From contig NW_002060943.1 of NCBI RefSeq assembly GCF_000150275.1, forward strand, positions 4,670,008-4,734,007: 64,000 nt of DNA. Direction: 5' to 3'. The notes beneath the pieces were generated by a model, which did no database searches, was not told the DNA's origin, and saw only the letters and a list, made by a program, of their open reading frames with translations. This document shows, in pieces, positions 27,988 through 42,500 of this stretch; positions within the stretch are counted from its first letter, which is position 1, and the number at the start of each line of letters is the position of its first letter. The stretch comes from Trichoplax adhaerens. Taxonomy: Eukaryota > Placozoa > Uniplacotomia > Trichoplacea > Trichoplacidae. Made by a program: the position numbers and the translations under genes.

Positions 27988-28112
27988 CGGCTACAATATC
28001 ATTGTAGCCGCAAAGCATGTACTATTTTGGTACGGTGAGTTAACACCGTGACATAAAATAGTCATCACCGCTGAGAAGGATGTAAAAAGGTGAATTCTTC
28101 TGGAGGAATTCA
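27988..28112. other. cluster of three hairpins, possible structured RNA
   Basis: Three inverted repeats lie in 125 bp. First is a perfect 10-bp stem CGGCTACAAT/ATTGTAGCCG with a 3-nt loop (27988-28010). Second is a two-part stem: ACTATTTT/AAAATAGT (28021-28062) enclosing ACGGTG/CACCGT (28032-28049). Third is TGAATTC/GAATTCA (28091-28112). The patch is less AT-rich than its flanks. It does not resemble tRNA, spliceosomal U RNA or a Helitron end that I know. Confidence 0.5.
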
Positions 28113-30407
28113 GTCGATAACCTGAAACTAGCTGTGTGTAGTTTACGCGGCCTAAGCTTTACTACTGTTATACTCAATAATCTATTTTAAGTAATAGACC
28201 ATTTTTGACCTCTATTAGGAAGCTAATTAATGAGAGACAAGTTTAGAGTAGGGCTAGAAGTAGTAATTTATTACGAGCTAAATAGTGTAGCTCACAACAG
28301 TCTGATGTTCTAGTGGGAATTTTAAATTAGACTGATACTATACTCGTTTATTAGCACGATCATCTCGTAGTAGGATTATTTATAACGTAAATTCGTAGAA
28401 AGAATCAGAGATATTTCCTAGGTTGATACCACAGTCACAATCATCTGATAGATTTGATTTGAAAGAAAACATAATTTAGAAATTTGAAGGAAAATTAATT
28501 CTGTATTCAAATTAAAGAAGCAAAAGCCCCGTTCTTCTTTATTCATAAAACAGATGGATGTAAATTATTAATTTTAAAGTATTGATTTAAAAGTGTAACT
28601 AACAAACCTGGACCTGCAATTGGCCATTTGAATAAATACATGGTATACTTTGCCTATGAGCCTTTTACCTATATTTTCTTTGTTGCTTTTATCACCACAT
28701 CTTATATCATGAATGATAAATTATTTAATTTTTAAGTCTAAACAAAGAAGAACAATTTTTCATGACAATAATATAAATACAAAGTAGAAATTTATTGACT
28801 ATTTATTCGTTTATTTTTTCAAACTACAACCATGTTGTTGTCAGTTTCTTTGAAAGTGCCGCAATAACAGGAATATTTATTACTTTCCTGTTTATCGAAA
28901 TATTTTAATAAGTCTTGATTTGATTTATTTCAAATTTTGGGGGAAACGGTTTTCTCACGTCTACACGCTTAATTGGTTTGACCCCACTTTAGGTCAAATT
29001 TATAAAATAATTTCCAAATTCTTTCCATAGTCTCCGTCGCAATCATTGGCTCAATATATCACGAATTGCTTCTGGCATTGAATCTAATCTAAAATCGTTA
29101 ACAATGTTAACGTCATGGGTCAAGTTATCAATAACGTATGCAAAATTGGTAATGTATTACTAATAAACTACTTATAAGAAAGTAGATTAACAATTGCAGT
29201 CATTTCCTACCCGGTGGTATTACATTACAAAATCAACATTTCGTTCAATGCCTTTACTTTATAATGCCATATGCAGTTACGGCCAAATCGAAACTAAGTT
29301 TTAGTGTTGTGAGACAATATTGAAGGAAATTAACTTCCATTCTTTATATCGACAAATAAGTCAATTTAGGAGATTATTTGTGGGAAGCCCTCGAAAGATA
29401 TCTGGCGACATAAATCTACATATATCAAAATTGGTGGATTATCAGCTTATAATAGCAAATTTAAATTTTTATTTTTTCTTAGACATTTCATTGAATTTAT
29501 CAAATTTCTATTAATCCTAAAGATGCACTCACAAGTAGTAAATGTATGAAATAAAATTTATCAGGGGATAACTTCAGCTAACCTTTATACTGAGACTTTA
29601 CATTAAAAAGTAAATTTAGCAATGCGTTATGGGATAATTTAAAATCTCCATTTGTTTCTAACGCAATCTTGAAATAAGTTTATTTAAATTTATAACTATA
29701 TTTCTGATAGAATCCGGAAATAGATATATCGTGACATTGAATTGCCGTATTTTTAAAATGATTTTAGCCCAGCTTATCATCGTATCTGCTGGTAAAGGGC
29801 ATTCTAACATCATTGCCTCAGACTGATGCAATGTGATATTTGAAAAAATGTAAATTAGATGATAAATTATCAAATTGATATTTAGCATCGTTGAATAATT
29901 TACGTCGCCAAAGATAACTTACATTAATAGAAATAATAGGGAGGCAATGATTCATCATCCATCATTTACTGAAATTTTATTATTAAAATATGTCTATTCA
30001 TTCCCATTGATCAAGAACAATATTAATAAGGTATTATGCTAGATCTTAATTATATTAGCCAATACTTAGTATTGTACTATACTAAACGACAACGTTTTTA
30101 ATATTTGATGATTTTAAAAGTTACTGAAATGAATAGGATCAAAATTACGTGCGTATGGGGAATGCTGAGGCTTAGATGTTTGATCTTTTCGATATGAAGT
30201 TAATTATTTTAATTGAAGGATTTTTATTTAATGCAATATCCTTTTGACATAAGGCTATCCAAGAGACGATAAATTTGACTATCAGAAGTTGGATTTAGTC
30301 CTACAAAGATAAGAAATATTGGAATGGACGCATTGTATTAAAGAACCTTTGTATATCCGATCTATAAACGCCAAAAATTTTTTCCCGTCATTGTTATGTT
30401 GTTTTAG

Positions 30408-30420
30408 GCTATATAAGTTC
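30408..30420 (+). promoter_or_regulatory. possible TATA element upstream of receptor B
   Basis: GGCTATATAAGT lies about 125 bp upstream of the proposed start codon of receptor B and has a good TATA-box form with GC-containing flanks. There is no independent evidence of a start site. Confidence 0.3.
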
Positions 30421-30535
30421 AGATCATTTTAAAAATTGCAACTTTGCATTAATTTTACCATCAATAATCGTCATTATATAACAAATTTTCATCACACTTA
30501 AAAATTTGAACAAGCTGCATCTATCTAGCGATAAA

Positions 30536-33500
30536 ATGAAAAAAATCCTTATTGGCGTTTATTTCACCATCAATGTCTATTGTATTTATGTAACAAGTTC
30601 AACACTTCTTACAGGCCAAAATTTTTCAATTGATAAATTGGAAAATGGAGCCAAAACCGCCATTACTATAGGAGGTACTTATTCACTTGATGGTGATGGC
30701 ACATTTTTCGGTGATTGCCTAATAGCCACTATGTTCGCTTTACAACACATCAACAATGACTCAAAAATTTTGGATAATTATCATTTAAATCTTACTTGGG
30801 GAAATACGAAGGTAAACATTGAAAATACTGTTACAGATTTTCTTCTCTTAAGTAACTGAAATTTCTAAATTCTATCAAGTGATTTCGGAAACTATTGGTT
30901 AAAGTTAGCTGTAATAGAATGATTGATTCAATTGTTTCATTCTTCCATCGCTTTTTCGATGCTACATTATCTTTTAGAATTAAATATCGAGATAACTATA
31001 ATTTCATAGTAAACATTGTAAACAGCGCCCGTAGTCAGAAAATTGAAGCTGGTTCTTGCTACATCTCAGAGTATAGCAATTTTATTTACTGCGTAGAATT
31101 ATGACAAAATTTTATTAACTTCAACTTTCAAAATTTTTAATATTATTATTTTGACTCGTGCATGCCAAGATATAAATATAACTGGCTAAATTCTGGTTTA
31201 TAAAGTCAGAATCTCTGAATTACATAATATCCGTGGTATGTTCTCTAAAATATTTTCAGGGCAAATATAAGCGACTTCTGAGGATTACCTTAAGGCTTCT
31301 CCCTTATATTATTGCTGTTTCTAAATCTAATAGTAAGGCTAACTTATGAACTACATCTTTTCTAGTAGATATTTGTCGATTTAATATAATTCTATAGTTC
31401 AGGAAAGTCTTCTTCTAAGCTTGTAATTTGTATACGGAGTTCGGCAGGGGATTTGTATCATATCTGAGGCAGGAACATGATGCTATATGCTATAAATTAA
31501 TTACTCCCCAACTACGATAGATCAAATCGATAGAATGTAAGGCCAATGAGATTTTTACAAAGTACATGCTAATTTAATTATCAAAGAATGATTATAAATA
31601 ACCAAAAATTAGACAAAGTAGCTAAACAAATATCAAGCCGTATTAAGTGTATCTAAGAAACAATTTCAAGATGTAATTTGTAATTAGTAAGGCATCTATT
31701 GACTATCATACTTGCATAACCAACAGAGGTACTGTGTAATGTGCAGAGTTCTCCTATTTGCTAAGAAAATTATTGATTAAAGCCGCTCTTGTGGTTTTGG
31801 CAGTGGACTGAACAAGAGTGATTTGATACATTTATCAAATACAAATGGTAGAAAGCGATTAAAAATCTTGATTCTCTGTTTTAGCTATGTCAAAAAGTTG
31901 TCTTTACATGACACGAATTTTTCTAAAAATAATTGGATGAAAGAGGTATTGAGTATAGAAGCGTAATTTATACTTGAAATAAGTTATAAAAATGCTATAG
32001 CTATTGGAGTATGAAATAAGATCGAAGAAGGATCGAATAGGAATTTTTTTAGTTTATTTCAGTGGTCTTGCAGTTTTTATCGTCGCATAACGATAACTCC
32101 TCCGGTAGCTGAATTTTGTTTTGATTCCTGATAAGTAATTGTGATTCAATTATTTTTCAACTATTTCAAACACTTTTAATTTATACTATCGCTCTCGCAA
32201 GCATTTCGTACTAGTTAAAGATTTCCTAATATACGTTCATGAAGAATGAATATGGTTCCACCTAGGATACTGAAAGCAAGCATTGTTTACCACGTGTATA
32301 CCAATTAAGTAATGATCAGGATAATATTATCATATTTTTAACTCTGAATAAAAGCACTATGTAATGGATAAATGTTTGTATCTAAAATCATAAAAGAAAA
32401 ATAATTATGATCCTATTAAACTAAAACATTCTGATATTGTAGTATTATTCTTTAATGAACCAGGAATTTTAATTATGAAATACAGTACCTTTCCTTACCC
32501 GTTTGATAAATTAAGTCATAGACCTTTAACTATTGCAATTTGGTGGTAATTTCCATAACATTTATCGAACATTTAGATGTAATTGTTTCATTTTATAATA
32601 CTAATCATTAGTTTTAAATGATAGAAAAGAAACTTCGACTCTTAAAGTTATTTATAAACGGAAGGAGGGATTGCGACAATAGCTGGAGCATTGAATGTAT
32701 GGCCATGAAATTATAGTTATGTTATAGATTATGTCAATCTGTCTAAAATTAAATCAGATTTTAATTTCAAATAAAGATATTTATTTATTTAGAAAAACTT
32801 TTTACTATTAATTAATTTTCGAACTAATTGTGGAAAAATGTAACAAGCAGTAGTTAATTTGATTGAAAATAGATGAAAACTATATAGGCGACCATTATCT
32901 CATTGAACTTTACGATTACATAATATCAGTAGTATTAATAAACATTCCTAACATTGTCATAAGACACAAGAGTCATAAATATGGTATTTATTTTCATAGT
33001 AATAATGTAGGGAAATAAAAAGTACTAAATTTACATAAATATATAATACTGAACTGTAATCCTATCTACGCGATTCATTATTTTAATGAGAATACTTAGC
33101 CAGACTGTACTGTCTGTTGTTTACAGTCTTGTGTTAACAAATTTTAAATATACGATTTATTTCTTACACAATCTGTCAAATTTGACTCTATACAGTACTA
33201 CTTACTTTTAACAGAATGAACTTGTTTTCGGGAAATACCTTAAATTAATTAAGATTCCTGGTTTACTATGCGTCGAGTAGGAATTTGATAACTGATTTTT
33301 TTCTACCAAAATAATTCTAACTTTTGATTCTATATTTCATAATCTCCGTATTACTTCACCAAAATCAGATTACATCTTCCTATTCTAATATAATGACTCA
33401 TGTATAATTAATGTGTTGAAATAAGAAATGTTTAATTTTTTATTTTTCAATCTATTGATCTTTTGTAGATCTTCTATAGTATTTAGCACATTTATTTCTA

Positions 33501-36500
33501 TAATGTCGTGTTCAATCTTCCCACGTATTTATAAAGGAATATTGTTACAATAGTTATTTATCCATTCTAATGAAAGCTAAACTACCCGGTTTATAATTTT
33601 TATTTCATATTATTAGCAACATTATACAGAGATTCAAAATTATACCAACATTGTGCATAAATGTTCCATAACAATGCTTGTATTTTTAGTTCTAAAATCT
33701 TGTACTTGGATATATTTACTGGAATAATATGATTTATAAAAATGATAGTAATTAGGCCATAACATTACAGATCAATTCCGTTATTTCACTCTTTTAAATT
33801 TATCACTCGATATTCGACAATATATATTAAAGTATATTTCGTAATGCAGAAAAATCGATTTGCTCTCATCATAAATACTATCGCGCTTATAATATCATCA
33901 TCACATTACTTTGATTATCGTATATAACGTCTATGATAAGTTTAGGGATATTCAATTGATGGCATCATGATTTCGGAAGTTTTATGATGCATTTTCTAGC
34001 AATTAAGGTTATTTGATAAAAAGCCTATGGCTGGTACATAATGCGAGATTTTGGTAATGAGTGTTATTTAATTGTTCATTTATTGTAAGCTAATTTTATC
34101 AGCATGACGATATTACTGCCTGAAGGTACTGCGCTTGAACAGTGATCAAATTTTATTTATGAGATTAATTTCAATTTATAGTTTCACCGTTACGATGCTA
34201 AATGGTTCAAAATAAGTCTTTGTTTGAAATTTATTTTCTAAAATTAAATTCAACATTATTCTGTCACGTGAAATTCATTTGAACATGATGAATTATGACA
34301 TGACTTATTTCTAGCGCACTAGACTAATAATTTGATATTCTAAAAGCAAATTTCCAACTAAACAATAGAGATCATATTAGAAAGGAATTCACACGTAAAT
34401 TTGCTTCTTTTAACCTTATCTTGCTCACCTGGATCCAGTAAGCCGCTTTTGGATAGCTTTATTGTTAAGTTAAATTAAATCAACTACATGAAGATTTTGT
34501 TTATTATTGTGTTATTGAAAGTGCTTACATATCATAATTCTTCCGATGAGATAGAAACTAAATCAATAGATTTTCTTTGTTACTGAATGTCCTTTAAATA
34601 TAGTTGAAGCATAAGACCATATTAAAATTTCAATAGTGAAAGAGGAATTCTGTTTTTAGTATTTTAAATTATAGATATTTAATAGAATTTTCTGGCACAT
34701 ATGGATCATTTATATCGAATAAGCTATATACCTATTTTGTTATTTCTGTATACTGACAACTCCGGCCATCGCCTTGTAATATTTTTAAAATTTGAATTAG
34801 AATTCACAACGGCATAACTAGAAATTCTTAAAATAGAGTGTAATATTAATATAAATGATATTAAAAATAGCTGAAACCGAAATAATAGAGTTTCAGAAAA
34901 AGATGCATACCAATAAATTATTACGATTGGTCAAATTGCTTCAAACGGGCTGCCAAAGTAAACACTTAAAAAATAGTAGTTACCGTGAGCTACTTATATT
35001 TTCCTAAAATATAAACATTTCCATAGATAGTAATAGAGGATAGGGGTTGACAGGTAATTGATAAATTTGACTTAAATGAAACCTAATACTGGAATGGGAA
35101 AAATTTTAAAAATAGAAGAGAACTTCACATAAACTTAATCAAGCCGTAGCTTCTTATACATCTTGACAATTTTTATAAGTAACTACTATCATAGATAAAA
35201 ATCAAGTTCTATCGGTTCAACTTATTATGGTATGGCCAACAGTCTATTGCTTAGGAAATTCATTTTCGATGTAATTAAATGACAAAAAATTTTAGTGCAA
35301 TCCTGGCATTGGAATGAAAGTACTGTTCCAGCACCTCAGTACTGAGCCGAAAAAACTGATGATACTAGGATCATCGTGCTCCCCCGTAACTGAACCAATG
35401 GCACAAACATCGAGAGAATTCGATTTGGTGCAGGTATGAGTCTGACAATAACCATCATAAAATAATTAGACTTTAGCGCTTTGTATATTCAGTCCATAGT
35501 TTGCTAATCAAGTAATATCATTAAGTGAAGGTACATTATCATATTTGCATCAAAATAAATAAGATATTGAAGGTACTGAGGCTAACGTTGGCTCGTTGGC
35601 AACTTTTAGGTTTCCTATATATCATCATCACCTGCCTTAAGTAATCGGAATATTTATCCATACTTTTTTCGTGCACGCTCTTCAGAAAGTGAGCGTATTC
35701 TTCCGACATTTGAAATTTTTAAACGCTTTAACTGGACAAGAATCTCTATCATTTCTGAGACAAGCAAAAATCTATATACTCTGGTAAGGAAAGAAATACT
35801 AGTATTAATTCAAATATTATTAATTATTTCAGTAGCATAAGACCATGGCTCAAATCTTGAAAGCGATATTCATTAGGTTATTATGAGTGCACTATAAAAA
35901 TTAAGTAGCTATCAAATCTTCTGTCTTCATTAACATCTTTAATTTAGCTATAAAGCAACGATGAAAGTAGTATGTTAAAGCGTTATGAAATCTGCAGTAA
36001 TAAAAATTACGGGTAGTGTATATTAATATCACAATTTCACTTCTGCGACAAGGTAACGTACAGTAAAAGTTCATAAGTAGCTACTGACTTAAACGCCCTT
36101 TACTTAACGTTAAACACACACAGCAAAAGACTGTAAAGATGAAACTTTTATTAGCAAAGATACATCTACAACTTTATACCACACTACTCAACTCAAATGT
36201 TCCCGTTTATATAGGAACCGTCTAATTTGTAAACAACAACATCATTATTATTATATCTTACTAAGAGAAACATCTCGAACTGAGATATTCCTCACATAGC
36301 TTTTCTATAAGAAAATATTTTGAATCTCTTACTCATACTTAATCGTAATCTAAGCTCGTACATTGTCTAATTCAATTATCATCAACTAGAACTTGAATCA
36401 TCTTACTGCTATCTATCACACAATAACAATCAATATCAAATATGTAATGAACTATTACAAACAATATCTACGTTAAGGCATTACTTATCTTACCTAGCAC

Positions 36501-39500
36501 TACAAATATAGATATTCTCCATACTAGCTACTACTGTACTTATTAAACTATCCTAATGACAAGGTAACATCGTAACAATTAATCACACTTAGTTCAGGAA
36601 TTTAAGAGGAAAGCGTAAACTACCAGATAACGTGAAGCAGCAAGTTATCCGTCTGATCAATATCTTAGTGCATCGTCACTATTTTATAAACAGCTGGAAA
36701 ATATTTATTTGATTAATTTAATTGCTTTAACGGGACAATTATGATATATTAAAATAAAAAATATTTACCGATCATAAATCACTGCAGGTAGCTAAACTAA
36801 ACGTAAAGTGACAGTAGAGAATATTAAAATGACCATATTAGTATAAGACTGTACCAGCGCCATTCAAATAATATTTCATTAAAATTGCACGATCACTGCG
36901 AGAAATTGCATCCACGAAATTTGATAATGAGATTAAGATTTGTAGCGTATACAAAGTGATATAAATACTACAAAAATGTTAGTTTGATTACATTTTTCAG
37001 AAAGGCATGATTATACCTAATATTTGTAATATTATTTAATACAGAGTTTGAATATTCCATGTATGATTAAGGATAAAGTTGATTTAGAAAAGTTATCGAT
37101 TAAGGTAACCTTAACAGATAGTGGCTTTGATATATACCGATCAAGAAATTCCAAATTTTAGAAAAATAAGGGCTTTATTGAATCTTATACAAAGATTAAC
37201 TACACACAGCTTTGGTCTAGCCCGAATACTACTACTAAAGACTTCTAGAAAGAACTAAGAGAATAATCTAAAGTTGCATGCTTTTATACTTCTCATAGCA
37301 TTCGCAGCTACAATCCGCATGGCAACCTTTTACCTTATATTACACATAGTTTTATTTATTTTTAGTAACACTATTCTACTGCGGACCATCATTTAATCCA
37401 ATATGAATATGACTACAGTATTACGTAGACATTATTCACACCAGCCAAAGTATAATGAATTAACCATATCCTAATATATGATTTACAGTTCTATTTTTAC
37501 CTATAACCTTATTAGTAACTCAATACCTTACTGTATTTAGTCATCTATACTCTAGCATAGAGTCTATACCACTACAGTCTATAGTTATGACTACCAAATA
37601 TCTCTTAGGTTAAATATCTACCGTACATTATACTAAGCATGGCTAGCAGTCTACAATCACAATACTAAATTACATTACAGTGGCATAGTTCAAGATGGTA
37701 CGATGCGGCGAATTACTTGATCTTTTTTAATTTGCTTTAAACTATAGCTAACGAATCAAATTATTGCTACCGCTAACCGTACCGGACTAAATATTGTGGT
37801 TTCTGCTGGTTTTGACACAAATGAAGATCCAGGTCAAGCATTGCAGTCTATAAAGGTTAATGATTATGAATATACATGTAAAATTATAGACCAAATTTCG
37901 AATTCTTATAAGTAAAGTAATACTAGAAGGCTAGTAAACATTCTGCGTAAATTTTGAGGTAAAATATTGATCGATCGCTTGATATAAGATAAATTTTTCT
38001 GCCGACTACATATCTAACGGAAAATTCATCATTATGAATGAATTGTTGAGCTTAAGAATAAATAAATTTTTTTATCCCAATACAGACGTATCTTGCTCTT
38101 ATTGATACATTTTTTATCACCATGATGAAAAAGAATATCGAAATCATTGCATTAATTATAAAATTATTAATAGAAGCTTGATGGATAATTTTAAATTCTT
38201 AACAGATGAAATCAAATCATTAATGACTAAATAATTTCTGTATTCAAAGTAGAATTCAAAAGTTCGCATTATATATGCAGGCTTTTATCCAGGACCAGGA
38301 CGTCGAGTGCTATGCAAAGTAAGAATTTTTATCTATTAGTATATGTATAAAGCAACAACATTTATATAGAGAGTTATTTCAAAGTTACCTAGATGATATT
38401 TAGTCCAGTTACGAGCTAGGAATAGCCTTAAATTGCAACAAGGATAGAGAGGGTGATTTCTATCCTTTACTACTGCTATTTGGAATACTAGACAATTGGT
38501 ATTCCAAGGCAGATACGGTTTAACGTAGGCAGACCTTCAAGACTTACTAGAAAATCACAGTCTAATTTATTGTCGGTGAACTCGCCGTTTATATAGGCTT
38601 AGGATCTAATACCGGTTTAGCTACACAAGTCACCTCGTCTGTTAGAAATTATCCAAATTAATACCCTAAAGAGATTTTATCTGTACAGATTAGATGCAGT
38701 CTAATCCTATTAAATTTACTGTAACAGTATTAAAATAATCAATGCTTATTAATAATTTAACAGATACATATATAGCTATCCTACTAAGACATTTCCTCTA
38801 AATTTAAGAGTTGTACTTTGACCTTAACAACTTAAAGGTGATAGATATAATCCAGTTCAGCTTGTTGGCAATTACCATTTTAGTCTATGTAATCCTAAAT
38901 TAAGGATATCAACTGCTAACCACTAAAAGTACAATTAAGGAGACCGTAAAACATTTCTGAGATATAAGCATATATAGAACGTAATATAGAAATAAATAAT
39001 ATGTCACGAAGATTACCTAAAAAGTCCCCTAAGTGGTTTCCATTAACATTTTAAAAGACAGCATAGAATATTATTCCTGGCTCTTGATATGTAAATATAT
39101 AGATAAAGAGCAATTTAACGAAGTGACAATTTTGTATGGATGATACAAGAAGTTTGATATGTTTCGTAGATAGCGATTCTTTACAGAATAAATTCCGAAT
39201 CTGATATACTATAAAAACAGTTGAATATTTTTACTGCTTCATGATAACACTGGGAAGTAGAGTAAATTCGACTAGAAATTATACTATTTTGAACAGTTGA
39301 ATGGTACTAAGTATAATGACTGATAATGCAGATATAGTGGTCTACAATAGAATTTGCGACTAAAATATTTGAGTATGGAAAACACTCTAGGTTTTAAAAA
39401 TGCAATTAGAAATTGCTCAGACTCACAATCTAGATATCAAACTTAAAGGCTCTTGTACTGCAATATTTTGACGACCGAATTGAGTTTGCATCTGTGACTG

Positions 39501-42500
39501 AAATGTTAACAGAAATGCATAATAATCATGATACATATATGAACGCGACCGTATGCGAAATCGGTCATGCGGTACCGTTCATATATATATATGCATTATA
39601 GGTCGCTCAGTCACGCTTGTCATGATACTGTACAGATATGCATCATGAACACTTAAATAACAGATACTGTGCGTGCTCGTATAAAAGTAAATTTTATCTT
39701 AGGTTCGTAGGCCTAACTTTATTACGGTTTGGTAAACTTACACAGAATAAGATATAGTCAGCCGCATTACAGACGGTTATCAATTGTTAGTAATAAATTG
39801 TGAGTTGTTAGTTCAATTGGCCGTTTTAATAAATAGCTTTTAGAATAAAGTTATGATTCTTAAGCTGAGTATTCTATCGTCTAAGACTCAAATCTAGATT
39901 TGGTAGATTAAAGTGTGCTTAGAGTTAGTTGCTTAGATAGTTAAAACTACTTTAGAGGAAAGAATCCTATTAATTTTTGTGTTGCAATCTCGCATGTGAC
40001 ATAATAGCAATAAAATATGCCCATTAAGTTTAGTCGATTATAGAAAGGATAGTATTATGTCTAAAAGTACTCTTTAATATAGCGATGAACATGAAAATAC
40101 TTTAATAATCATCTTGTTCAGTACCAACGATAAATAAATGGACGCGTATTTTAGAGATTATCTTCACATATAGTAGATTCCATTACAAAGGAATTGGTAA
40201 TTCTGGTAGGAACATAATAATTTCATTAATCTTGATATTTCCTGTAATATTACGGCACATGTTATGATCTCTTAAGATCTTTTCATTAACATTACTTTGA
40301 CCAGTCCTTAACATATACATATTATCACCTAGCTTAAAATAGACTAAATAAATTACAAATAAATATTATCCGATATTTACCTTGATATTGTATACCGTAC
40401 TTTACGTTCTCCTAATATACAGTATCTCACAGCATGGTTCTAATTAGTAGGAAAAAATTCCGACAGTAAATATATTTACGTTAATATTTTTGAAGACAAT
40501 AAACAACCTTATAAATATCCCTATGAACAACGTGAAGTTTGTTATGTAAACAGAGTAATTTCTCAGTAAAGGCTTAATTCCTATCTTTAAATTAAAACTG
40601 TCGCAGGCATATCATCTAGGCTTAGTACGCCCAAAATATGTCTGGGTCGGGCCAGGTTGGTTTACCACTCGCTATTGGTGGCGAAACCCGGAAGGCGGTG
40701 AGGTTGTCGTTGGAAAGTCAAGATGTAACGATACCATAATGGATTCGATGGCGGAAGGATATTTCTCCACGGATCCATTAGCTAAGTCTCAAAGCCCAGA
40801 CCCAACTATATCTGGCATGGTAAGGAGTTTTCAGAGTACAAAATTTATTGCTCGATAATTATAATCGTTGTTGATTATTCCTCATCAGTTTTTTTATTTA
40901 AAAATTTTTATCCGGATGCTATAGTTTGAAAATTTTTATAATTTAATGAGATTACTACAGCTAGAATATCGAGTCAAACTAAAATTAAAATGAAGATTGC
41001 TAGGATTTTCGATGCCGTTAGACTAAAAGTAATGTTCTGCTTTGCTTCTAAATTGGTTAGACAACGAACGAATGGATTGAAGCATATGATAATTTTCGAA
41101 ATTCTGAATCTTATTCAAAATATAAAGGAGGAATTAAATTTGCAACTTTTACCTATGATGCTACGTGGGCAGTTGCAGTAGCGTTAAATAATTCTATTCC
41201 ACGTTTGGCTGAAATGAATAAAACGTTGCAAGACTTTCAATATAATGATAAAGTGTTTTTAAATATATTCAAAAATGAAATGGCTAAAGTATCATTTCTA
41301 GGAGTATCGGTTAGAAGTTTTACCAATGATGAATTACTTGCTTCGATTGCATATAACTATCTATAGCGACATTAAGATATAAAACTATATAAACCTATTA
41401 CAAGAATACTGTATTCAACAAGATATAATGAATAAAATACTGCATTGAAGAAAAATTATAATTACAGTATTCTCATAATTCGGCTTTGTGAAAGTTATTA
41501 TTATCGTTACGAAGTTATTTACATTATAAATAGCGCTTTTGCATCTTTTCTTATTCTATTTTTGGCTGATAGGGTCCACTAGCATTTACAAATACCGGTG
41601 ATCGACTTGGCATAACTGTCATTAAGAGAATACAAAGTAAGCGAAAATTATCTTTAAAAGGCATTTTTATCATCGTTCAATGCATCATAATATACGTGTA
41701 TATGGAGCCATAATTTTTACCTTTAATTTTATACTTGCCTTATCTTATGGGTTATTTATTTGCTGTTAGGATATATATTAATTTTATGTCATATAATTTT
41801 TCTTCGTAATAATCTATTACTAGGAATATATTATATCTTCAAGAGTATGCTTTCATAAATTTATAAATTATTATTCTAACTTAAACAGATCTAGAGGAAA
41901 TTACTGTTGCACTGTACTACGATCAAGGTACTAGAGTGATTTGGAATAATTCTATCCAATTCAAATGGGGTACTCCGGGTACGAGCAAGTAAATTCGAAA
42001 TTATATGCGACTACTTGTCGTTTGATATATTACTTTAAAATTCTGACAGGTGATAAAGTTCCAATTGATTTTCCTGAAATTCGTCCTGAAAAAGAAGCCG
42101 TTCCATTATTCTTATACGTCTTTATGGTCATTCTTACATCTGCTGGCATTATTTTAGCTCTGTCACTTCTAGTATTCAATTACTACTATCGAGAAAATAG
42201 GTTAAAGCATTGTAGATTCTTATCAATAAATATGCCAATATTTCCGACAAAATCTATTGTTATAGCTATAGAGACTTCGATAAGTCGGCCGATATTGAAT
42301 TTGTTGCAATTCAAAAAATTATATTAGAGTATTAGTTGAAAAATGGGCACTGCCTATCGATTAGAATTTACTTAGAATGCGGTAGTTACTGTAGAGCAGT
42401 GATATGCATACATGTAAGCTCTCCTGAAGCAATGTATGAAATACTAATACCGCAGCTATTACTATCAACGAATTCGAAGGCATAACTCATCAGGAGTATT

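Larger units (their letters stand above)
27292..30535. other. gap between receptors A and B
   Basis: No coding exon is supported, although a last exon of receptor A could lie here. The only marked structure is the hairpin cluster at 27988-28112. Open frames at 27427-27645, 29320-29514 and 29658-29888 look like chance. Confidence 0.6.

Noticed and set aside
36083-36520. Possible further solo LTR in receptor B intron 3
   Set aside because: Reverse TATA-like and AATAAA-like strings occur, and GCTAC is found on both sides, but the right end is TACTA rather than CA and no second copy was found.
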